From Myoxocephalus aenaeus (taxonomy: Eukaryota > Chordata > Actinopteri > Perciformes > Cottidae), in the NCBI GenBank assembly GCA_038501785.1, contig JBAMJR010000151.1:5132501-5196500 (forward strand): a DNA stretch of 64,000 bases, written 5' to 3'. Positions 53,990 through 64,000 of the stretch are shown here, piece by piece. The position numbers were made by a program, and so were the translations under genes. Numbering within the stretch: the stretch's first letter is position 1; each line of letters opens with the position of its first letter. The notes under the pieces were generated by a model. That model did no database searches, was not told the origin of the DNA, and saw only the letters and a list, made by a program, of their open reading frames with translations.

Positions 53990-56900
53990 TCCAGGACTGT
54001 TTCAGAAAATATAATGATAGTAAACGTTATGCTACATTATAATATACAGGATACGCTATTCAGGAACTACTTTTTAACGGTTGTTCCTGATTTGTTCCAC
54101 AACAGCTCTTGAGCAGCTACACACAACCATATTGTAAGGTTTTACTTTTCACAGTTATCGCCACTGGCCTGTAACGGCCGGATATTGGTAAGACTTTCTG
54201 GTTATCTTTTAATTAAGCTCCAAGATAGTTCAGGTCATATGAGCAACAAGGGTCCTACTTTCTGTTATGAGCAACACTGGAGACTCCTCAACAAGCAGTC
54301 CATTTTATTACCAGAACTTGCTACATTGGCAAACAATTTTGATAGATTCTCAATCATTGGTTAGGGGCTTTGCAGCACTGAAAAAACATTTAAATGATTG
54401 AATGAAGGTATAGAAATTTTACCTAAGTACTTAGCTGAGGGGTTAACAACCAACTATTTGCCTGATATTACAGCTCACATCGTTCTTAATTGGCTCGCTC
54501 CAGTAGACTGCTGCAGACATTTAATGCAAATGTGCTTTGTTCAGTAAGTTACGATCATACAGACGGAAATGTGGACTTGTGTTTTGAAAGGCCAAACAGC
54601 GAGGTTACTCCTGTTTTCCATTTATCTTCCATCATTGTAAAATCCGAACCTGGATATGTTTCCGTCTCCCCATTCAATTCCATCACATCAGTCTTGCCGC
54701 TATTTTCTAAAAACAATAAATTGGTCCCAATTCTACTCAACTATTCCATTTATTTCCTTGCACTTTTAACCCAGGAATAATCATTAAACATGACCGAGAA
54801 CCACACCTATAAACGCCTCCTTTTTCACTGCCTGTGATTTTGATGATTTAGAAATTGAAGGTTATTCTCATGTGAAGTCAATAGGTACATCACCAAGTCT
54901 CTTAATTGCACCCACGTTTTCCTCACTTTTCCTTGCGTCTCAGTCCCTTTCCTTGCGTCTTAGCATGGAAACCATGCGAGGGGAAAGAAAATGAGTAAGT
55001 ACCAAGCATGTGTGCAGACACAAACTCCGTCAAACGTCTCTCCAGCTGTTAAAGCCGACTCGCTGTGATCAGCGGCCGCCATCATTACAAACAGACGTTG
55101 CTTCATAAGTCTCCATGGTGGCATATACTACCTGGGGCTATCAGAGTTCCTTCAGATCTTAGTAATCTCTATAATGATCTAATGTATTTAAAGGTGTCAG
55201 ATGTGTTAGATAAAATGTAATATGATACAATAAAACCTGGTGTTTTATGGTCACAAATGGTAATATACAGACAATATGTGACCATAAAACAACAAGAATA
55301 CAGAGATTACAGTCATGCTTACAGTTGTGTGAGGCTGTATTCAGGCACAGTGGTGCTTTGAGTAAAATATGTAGTCAGTTGGCTAAATTTGCGAGCATTT
55401 TCAAATCATAAGGTCGTTATAATTAATCCTGAGAAGGCCATGAATGTCTGCAATCCATTAAATAGTTGCAAACAGCAGAACCAATTTTTTTTTTTCAATT
55501 CAATCTTTATTACATATTTTACTGGGGACGCTGTTGTGCCACATGTCCATATCGAGAACCACAGACACATACGCTGTTTGGTGGAAAGTGATGAAACCCC
55601 TCTCTCTGACCATCTGCCATGGGGCTTTCCTCTGTACTCTGCAGTCTGGACAGAAACAGGGGCAGACTGTGGTGACCTAATGTTGAAACTGAGACACAGC
55701 CGCCTTCCAACTGGGCAGTACATCGCCGCCTAGTTATTGATGGTCAGAGTGGGAGATGTCGCTACTAGGAAGTTGTACATTTTAAACTTTATACAGCTGA
55801 TATTTGCAGTCTGACAACCTGCCTGAATCCAAAATGTCATGTCGCACAAACACAGACCCTCAAACACACATGTACAAATGTACACATAACCCTGTACACA
55901 AATATGCACATATGCACACACATAATAAATAAAAGTCATCACACCCTGTGTTATTGGGCAAATGGGCAACTTGCATACAGTGTAAGAATGAAGTGTGAAA
56001 GGTTGTAATATTCCAGTGATTGGGATTGATAGCAAAACTGTCATGTGCAACAGCTATGGCTGAGTCCTGGCATATGAGATTATGTTCCACTAGGCTTCAT
56101 AAGCTTTGTCACACTGGTGGTGGATTTGTGAGGTAGCACCGGCATACAATCATTTCCACGCATATTTTACATTAAACATGTTGGACAGCCCTCGTGCAAC
56201 ACATACTTGTATGTGACATTAAAAACATTACAGGCAGGTAGTCCATGACGCTTCCTCAACCTTGACAGAAATTACCAGAGGGGATCTTAATGGCTGCTGG
56301 GCATACAACTGTAAATAAGCTATTTGTAATATATTGTCAGGAAAAATAGCCAATAAACCCACTTGCAGACATTGTCTTAAATAATGAACAACGCTCTGAT
56401 TTTATTTTTCCTTTTCAGATTTCCTTCATACATAAATCCAGTAAGCTAAAGAGGTATTTAACAGCTCATTCCTGACTTAAAACCATGTAAGCTTCAGTGC
56501 AAGAGACAAAGCCAGCATTTACCTCTCAGCCAGGCTACAGGTCGGTGAAGGGGGCGCTGGATTCAGACTGAGCAGAGGACAATCTAACTGAGGCCCAAAG
56601 CTGTAATCACATATGAACAGATGGCCTTGCTGGAGGACTCTCCTCCTTCAATCCCTCCTTCGCTCAGACCTGCAACCTGCAGCGCACCGAGCTCTCGCTG
56701 CCCTCAAAGCGTTGTTACACATCGATAATAGTCCACAGTAAAAAGGAGGCTGGCAGGTTGATTTTACAGTTAAGGAGATGGCTGTGTTACCACGAGCGAT
56801 GAGCTCCATCACTGAAACAGCCAAACCATCATGCTCTGTGATGGTGTGTTATTGCCCCTGCACACATTACAAAGAGGTTTTAAATTCCTTTACATTCCTG

Positions 56901-58588
56901 CACCTGTCAATGTCTCGTTTCATGGGATGCCTATTGGACATTACAAGGCATTTACTCTCTCTTAGATTTTAATGAAAACTACATTCACTAAAAAAAAGAA
57001 GGACATATTGTACAGTGTACTTGCCATTTATCAAGAGTCTTTATGTGGACTCTCATGAGATAAAGAAATATGGAAAATGATAATAAAAAAAAAGAAGTCC
57101 TATGTTCTCTCGTTGAAATCATGGCGGTGATTTACGACTGAGGAACAAATAATGCCTCTGTTGTGTTGGTGTGCATCAGTGGCCCATCAGTGCCAGTGCA
57201 GACAGAAACAGAAACATATTCCAGTCAAATTTGAGCTATTTCCCAGGCAAGGACAATAAAAGGGACACAACTATTTATTTACTTGTTAACTAAAGTTTCA
57301 TGCAAAGTACCGAGGGGCATCTCACCAATGATTCAGGTGCCCCGGAGCTTCAGAGCAAACAAGAGCTATTTACTGTTGCAGGAGCCCAACAGAGCAATTT
57401 CCAAGGACCCTGGAATAAGACAGCTACAGGCTTTAAAATGTAATGATTTGTCAAACCAAAGTGATATACTTGCCATTGAGCGATTTAATGACCGGATTCT
57501 ATTTGCAGGCACTTCCTTTTAATCAAAAGCTGCAAAATGAAACTGTGCGCAGTCAACTGAAAACTACACCCAGATGACCGTATCAGAGACAGAAATAAAT
57601 CATGTCTCCCCCTCCCTTGTTGTCATGTGTGTATGCTATAAAACTGTCAACCAGCAAAACTAATAGAGCATTGTTTTGCGCAAACTACACGCTAACGGTT
57701 GACTGCTCCGTGTCATGGTTCAGTTCAACATCTCATCAGGGTCAAAAACGGCAGCTCTGTTTTCCCTCGCCATGTTTAATCACTCTAAGATCCCACCTTG
57801 TGCTTCTCGGCTGGTGTGTCACTTAGTGCTCAACAATTAAAGTGTCCACCTCTGTGCTTTAATGGTTTACTCTTACTTCCCCATTGTGGCTGCAGACCTG
57901 ATTTTTCCTGTGTTTAATGGCAGGAGGAGGAGCAGGCTCTCTCTGCCCACTGAGACACATAGAGCTGTAATTACCCTCAGCCAGATTGGTTAAGGAGAGA
58001 GGGCAGGCCATAGGACACTCTCAAAACACAGTCAAGCAGATACTATATATATAGTTAATGGGGACACAACACATGCTCAGTACATCCACATGCAGGTCAC
58101 ACAATGTTCTTACAATACATACTGTGTATGTGGTACACATAAACGTACACACCGCTAGACACACAGGATGAGTTTTTAAAGCAGTGAGAGGAGAAAAGGA
58201 ACAGCACTATAGTCCAGTGATGGGGAGGAATGAAACGCCACGGGGAGATGAAGTGTGGGCAGAAACTTGGACAACTTGTCACAGTGATACTGGACAGTGT
58301 GTAAGTGGATCCAGCTGGGAAACTCGGCTTTCAAGAAAGAAAAGTAAGACCGAAGTAAAAGCGAGTCACCTAGTTTTCAAGGTAGTTGCTGTAATTACAA
58401 TCCGTGGCAATCTCAGTTTTCTCCATGAAAATACATCTGAAGAATACCAAAGTATGATACCGTTTTAAATGATAGCATTTGTAGGGGAATGAATCCCAGG
58501 AAATGAAACACAAACTTTTCTCACTAGTTGTTTTCACTTGTCAAACACAGGCGTGACAAATAACATCAATGACTTGTATTCTCTAGCA
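53990..58588. other. non-coding stretch
   Basis: No exon recognised. 54884-54975 matches, in reverse, the hairpin at 59120-59268. 56520-56740 and 57890-58010 are less AT-rich and could be conserved non-coding DNA. Confidence 0.45.
54884..54975. repeat. repeat related to the 59120 hairpin
   Basis: CCAAGTCTCTTAATTGCACC then TTTTCCTCACTTTTCCTTGC corresponds to the reverse complement of 59230-59262. It contains an internal direct repeat CCTTTCCTTGCGTCT. Confidence 0.6.
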
Positions 58589-58660
58589 CAGTGGTTCTCA
58601 AATGGGGGTACTAGGACCCCCGGGGGTACTTGAGATTTAAAAAAAAAATTTTTAAAATAA
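58589..58660. mobile_element. edge of a hAT-like repeat, CAGTGGTTCTCAAATGGGGG
   Basis: CAGTGGTTCTCAAATGGGGG then CCCCCGGGGGTACTTGAG is a widely recognised vertebrate hAT-MITE start. A matching CACTG end was not found, so the copy is probably truncated. Confidence 0.6.
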
Positions 58661-59116
58661 AACAATCCTTTAAAAATAGTTATTTAATAAATGTTCAATA
58701 ATATAAGTGTAAATTGTATGTATATTAAATCAGACACTGATGGCACAGCGCTGTGTATTACATTGTTTTTTCAACCCAAAATGCTTTGCGCTGGTTCTGG
58801 GGTTCTTCCACTGCTCTAGCATGTCTTGCATTCAATGGCACTATAGGTCTGCTAGTGTTATTACCCTGGAATAGTCAACGCTGGTTCACCTGGCTTAATA
58901 GCACACTTGAACTAAAATGTTATGTGAAACAGATCATATGAGGCCTTTGTCACACTAGTAAAAGCTCAGGCGTAAACATGTAAATGAATGATGCCTTAAA
59001 TGCAGGGTCTTGGTATAGTACATGCTCGCTCTCTGTAACTCATTGGAACACATGATGAGAACCGAGCCATCGTTAGTGTTATTGGTAACACCTGTGCTTT
59101 ACCTACTAGGCAGAGG

Positions 59117-59268
59117 TACATCAATTGTCTCTTAAATTGCATCCTTTTTCCGTGACTTACGTCTGTTCCTTGCACACTTCCCATCAAGGTTATGCATGAC
59201 AAGATGCTAGGAGAAGAAGACATAAGTGAGGGAAAAGTGGATGCAATTTAAGAGACTTGGGATGCATT
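59117..59268. repeat. inverted repeat, arms of about 45 bases
   Basis: TGTCTCTTAAATTGCATCC at the left faces GGATGCAATTTAAGAGACT at the right, with TTTTTCCGTGACTTACGTCT opposite ACATAAGTGAGGGAAAAGTG. The ends have no visible target duplication. Confidence 0.75.
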
Positions 59269-59797
59269 CCTATTGTGGGATGGTTTTGAGTGCACAATGT
59301 AGTGACCCTCAAACCCAACGGCAGATGGTAAATGTAGTGCACAATATAAGCTGGAGGACCTTTTTTACAGCATAAATTTGGACTCATCAAGGTAAAAACA
59401 CAGATGTAACTAAGACTTTATGGCTCCAGCTGATTTAAGTGTGTCAGTGAGACAGTATGCAAAGCATATGATAATTTAAATGTTATTGACAACATCTGTG
59501 TTTGACGAGTCAATACCCCTCCTTTGAAAAAGGTCTATTAGTCTATTGATAATAATTAATAATTAGTTGTCCAGAGCCTCTAAATGTGTGCTTTAAATGC
59601 CATGACAAATACAAATGGTCCGTGGTGTACTTTGATGACATTTTGGCAATTTTAGTGTAGGAACTAATTCTTCATTCAATTGAATTAATCTATCCCAAAG
59701 GTCACACCATATGTTTGAACATTTAAATCCACAGGATCAAAATAACATTCATATGCATGCCATCAGTAACAACTTGTTAAATGTAGTTTGCAATTGA

Positions 59798-59857
59798 ACT
59801 ACCGATCCTCTGATTGAAGGATGACCCGCTCTCCCATTTAGCCACAGTCGCCCCCAA
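59798..59857 (-). mobile_element. SINE head fragment, third copy
   Basis: On the minus strand GGGGCGACTGTGGCTAAATG then GGGAGAGCGGGTCATCCTTC and AATCAGAGGATCGGTAG is the tRNA-like head of the 19082 SINE family, cut off near the B-box. Confidence 0.65.
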
Positions 59858-62800
59858 ATTACTTATCCCTCCCTTGAGGTGAGCTCCATCAATCTTGCCC
59901 TGAAGAATAAACAGCCTTCTGGTTTGAAGGACACAGAAAAGTCCAGGTTGGATGCTACATGTCTGTCGGTCTGTAAATCATAACAGCTGGCTGCATCACA
60001 TTATTACGCAGTTGGATATGTTCCTTTGGCCCATAACTTATGGATAATGTGTCCTCCTCTTGTTGAGCTTCATCCTCCTGTCATGTGCTCAATTAGTCAC
60101 CCCCGAAAATACTCTATTAATCTAATCCAAAGTATTGTCAGTAAGAGAAATCCGCTGCTAGGTCGACACAACATGGATGTCATCTTTCCATAAATTATAT
60201 CAACCAGCTCTTTCTCAGAGTCCTTTGAAATGTGCTGCAGATGACTACAAATTCCTGGAGGAGTTGACAACATGCAAATGAGGGGTCAAGGTCGTGGAAG
60301 TTGATGGAATTTTGCATCTTGGCAGCTCTACGGTTCGGATGAGTCAGGTTAGTGTTTTGCTCAGTCTTCCCTTCCTTCTGAGGGTACGTGAGTGACAGCG
60401 TTTCCATTTCTCCTGCTCCTGTTTTCTCTTTGCTGGTGTGACTGGCATATACTTGCCTAATGAAAAGAAAAGAATGGAAAATTGATATTGCACACATATT
60501 TCCAAGTGTGGTGGGGGCTTGTAGCTTTTGGGGATTTTTTTAAACAATGATGCAATTTGCTGTAATGTTTTTTTTTTCTCCTTTTTTTTTGCATTTTCAA
60601 CACAACAGAACAATCCCTGATATTTAAATAAACATAATAAAATAAAATAAATAGTAAATAATCCAAACAGCAATATTAGTATCGATAGTTTAGCTTATAG
60701 CGAGTATTAATGCTAACCTTTAGCAATACATGCAGTATTGTAATAATTAAATCGGCTTCCACCGTTTTATGCAGACATGTTTAGTTGTCATAGCAGGAAT
60801 AATGAAGGTGAAACAGATTTCAATAACGATGGCTCAGGTATCTATAGTAAGCCAGCCCGTTAATGTCATCAATTACACTTTCCTGCTTTGACATGTCAAC
60901 ATGTCTGCTGTGAAAAAAAACTGACTTCTCTTCACACACATTAAAGAATGTTAGAAATATAATTTACAGTGCAGAAAAACTTGGTTCAAAGATTCTGTGT
61001 AGATGTGCATACATCAAATGATACAGTACACTAAACACATACTCACCCCACACATGTCTTTAGTAATCTTTGAGGAAATCCCATCATGTCTGTGTGATGT
61101 CTTCTTGTGCATTATAACTCAAGACTAAAAATACCCCCACATATCCCATAATTTTCTCTGAAGTTCTTTCCCCCATGTTTGAAGCTCTTCTCTTTAGTTT
61201 CCCCAGATTTCATTGCGCTCTCACACCGCCGTGTTTTCTGTCGATCTCTTGAAATTTCCTTTCTTTCCCTATCTCCTTCAGTATTGGAAAGCAGCTGTAA
61301 AGAACAGACAAAAGGATGACACTGACAAATGGACTTACTTTGTTTGGCTCTCTTATGTGCTGGTTCCAGGTGATTAGATTCCCTATGTGGGCTTTTGATC
61401 AAGAGACCAGCTGTGCCCATTATTGGTTTCAATGAACGGCAGTTTTTCTCGGAAAAACAAGTTATTTCTAATGTAATTTTTGTAGTGGTTCTTTAAAATA
61501 ATATTTGTGTATCATTTTGTATTGCAAAATGTACCTACATTTATACAGTTAGATTTTCCCCATGCCAGGTACAATTATACTGTCTTGCCTGCGACTCATT
61601 ACATTGGGCTTACAGTGTTTGGATTCAGGCTAAATTCTCACATTTACCCAGAAATGAACTGCTTTCGTGACGTGAACACAGATGGCCCAAAGAAAAACAT
61701 GTAAAACGTGGCATTAAAGCTTTGGCAAGTGACATGTTTTTTAAGGATTATTTCCTGCCACAGACCTGCATTTTTCTTTCTGTGGGTGTTGAATGATTGA
61801 CAGTAGATGGAGCATAACTGATCTCAAAGCAAATGTTTCATCCACAGACACTCAAACACACAAGGCCTGTGAAGAAGGCCCACCAGGCCGCGTGGTGGAG
61901 AGATCAAGAGAGACAAATGTTCACTGTGACGGAGGCCCACTCAAGAGTAACTTTGACAAAGCAGGCCTTGAGAAGACACAACTAGGACGATGTTATGCAG
62001 TAGGTGGGTAGGAAACATATTCTACCAGGCAGCCCATGTGTGTCTCACCCTGGAACTCAAAAACATTAAGAAAATATTTACCTTTTTTTAAGCTATATAT
62101 TTGTTTGCATGTTCCTAAATGCAATGCTCTTCAGTGGGAGTTTGGAATAGTTATTTCTGGTGTTAATGTTGACAAATGTGCTTCACGGTGTATTGAGGGA
62201 TGTTTGTAACACTTAAAGGGGAACTCACATCAAAGTCTGTCAGGCCTTGGGGAGTACGACCAAACTATTAAAAAAAAATGTAATAACAATTTTGTGGCTC
62301 CAGTGGGAGCTGTGCAAGAGTGACGTATTGCCTCAAGTGGCGTCTTATGAGGCAGTGTTGGCCGGGGCTGATGACTCCAAGATTGAAAAGAAAAATCTGG
62401 GTTGCATAGTTAGAACGAAGTGAGTTTATCAAACCATTGCAGCCTGCTCCTTATCTGTCTGAGGCTAAGTTAGCCGCTACTAGCAGAACACACCCAAATC
62501 TCTGACTGAACTATTGGTGGTAAAGTTGCATTGTAAGTTTATGCAGGTTTTTGAAAAGGAAGAAAAATGTATGGAATAAAAAGATATTTTTTTACCCAAA
62601 CGCCTCTGCAAACCAGTGAAAATCATTTTCACAGCCTTTTTTTTCTGTCTTAAATATGAACATCGATTGGTTTCTGATTTGCTATGAGCCAGCCAATATG
62701 GACGCAACTGACCACATTTTTCATTATGTCTACTGTAAGCTATGTGGTAAAGGCCTGCTTACTGCACCATTTTCCCCAAATGACCAAGATGGTTTAACGT

Positions 62801-64000
62801 ATTTGCACATACTTTATGCACATTGAAGAAAAGTAGACTTTTGTACAATATCTCACTAAATATATTTACATGACATACAATTCGCCATCAGTGCAATACA
62901 TAGGAATGTTGCATATTTACCAAATGTTAGACTCTTTCCTTTATGAAGAAAAATTATTTCGATGACAGAAGCTGATATAACTAATGTGTAAAGTAACATG
63001 TGCAACTTTCATATTAGTTAACAGCTTCACAGGAAATAAAAAAAAATTTTTTTTAATACCACCCTATCAATAATCAAATATTAAGCATTGAAAAAGTAAT
63101 AGATCACATGTACATATTTATCTTCATACATGTAATGGATTGCTTTTGTACAAATATTTTATATAACTTTGGCAGCTTATCAAGAACAAAGTTATCGGAA
63201 AAATATTAAACAATAATATCAAACTGTCAGCAATGTCATGTAAGCTTGCCTTCCAAAGCTCATGTTCACAGTGGTCATTCAGAAAGGCTGGAAGCTGATG
63301 GCCAAAAACAAAGAACAAAAAGCCAAAGAAAAGGAAAACATTTCCATCCTGTCTGCTAAGACTGTTAGCACTGGAGGCTGTCGTCATTGTTGTCATGTTA
63401 TAAAATTACAAACACCTATGAAGGTTTACATAGCAGTCATCGCCATTTAAAAAAACATGGTCTATTTTCAGGTTGACTTAAAATACAAACAGTTTGAAGG
63501 CAAGGGGACAGGACCCAGCTCGGTGGCCACTGTAGAATCACGGGAGAGACATGACCGAGAAGAGGACATGCACAACAGTGCTTTGTGGAAGAACGTGAAG
63601 CCAAAAAACGAGGATGCAAAATGAAAGACTTTGCAACAATCAAAACGCCACACTGTCAGAAAATGACTTACACCGGACAAAATAATCGAGCAAATTTCAA
63701 ACATACAAAGTTCACCATAATTCATATACGTTAGTTTTGTTCTTTTTTTCACTGGTTTGGCACTTTATTGGAACAAATCTCTGTTCAAAAAGACTAAATG
63801 TTGTACAAAAGGTATTTCATGTCTCGTTAACATAACTCGTAGAATATAGTACTTAATAGTAAGCATACGGTAAGTAAACACTTGTACATACTGTAGTTTT
63901 AAAATGAACATTCCAACAGATGTTTTACGCACATGCACAAAAACAAACAAACAAACACAACTCTTTCTCTCTCACTGTCTTGCTGCCTCACCACATTTGG
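59858..64000. other. non-coding stretch; possible 3' UTR of a minus-strand gene near its end
   Basis: No exon recognised. On the minus strand CCAATAAAGTGCC at about 63771-63759 contains a poly(A) signal. If used, a gene lying beyond 64000 could end here. This is weak evidence. Confidence 0.3.

Noticed and set aside
54490..54780. 96-codon open frame
   Set aside because: No similarity or context; typical of chance frames in AT-rich DNA.
63124..63396. 90-codon minus-strand frame near the window end
   Set aside because: Low-complexity Phe-rich translation with no recognised domain; at best 3' UTR of a gene outside the window.
1..64000. CRISPR arrays, phage or bacterial defence systems
   Set aside because: The tandem repeats are microsatellites, and the gene structure is spliced vertebrate DNA.

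Overview
The window looks like nuclear DNA from a teleost fish, probably a percomorph. The evidence is long AT-rich introns, many (CA)n/(GT)n microsatellites, and fish-type dispersed repeats: L2-like LINE tails, a tRNA-derived SINE, hAT-like and foldback DNA elements, and a probable solo LTR. The only substantial protein-coding gene I can support is vertebrate.

That gene is igdcc4 (Nope), a member of the DCC/neogenin/protogenin family of the immunoglobulin superfamily, on the + strand from 6825 to 35942. I could place 19 coding exons. They join in one uninterrupted frame of about 1231 codons plus a stop. In order they encode four Ig domains (exons 1-6), five fibronectin type III domains (exons 6-15), one membrane helix (exon 16) and a cytoplasmic tail (exons 17-19). 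The tail contains the motif NQVEAEVIVHS, which I know from mammalian IGDCC4. Most introns are phase 1, as expected of this family. The first exon found starts in phase 1, so the exon with the start codon and signal peptide lies upstream and was not found here.

Layout: 1-6824 is upstream or first-intron DNA holding a hAT-like relic, a large inverted repeat (2575-3305) and two decayed LINE fragments. 6825-35942 is the gene body. Its intron 3 (15893-23406) holds the first two exons of a C-type lectin-like gene on the opposite strand (18702-19688), split by an apparent GC-AG intron, plus a SINE that begins with a perfect 19-bp snapback. 35943 to about 41500 is the probable 3' UTR and downstream flank, with a long (CA)n tract and a 174-bp hAT-type MITE whose 8-bp target duplication is perfect. 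About 41.5-64 kb shows no recognisable exon. It carries a minus-strand L2-like reverse transcriptase fragment, another LINE tail, a 434-bp LTR-like element with a 5-bp target duplication, two foldback elements side by side at 53.2-54.0 kb, and smaller repeats.

I found no CRISPR array, rRNA, genuine tRNA gene or bacterial-type system. The most unusual items are the antisense lectin fragment, the two adjacent foldback elements, the large inverted repeat near 3 kb, the SINE-edge palindrome, and the open reading frames that run on into introns 17 and 18 of igdcc4.
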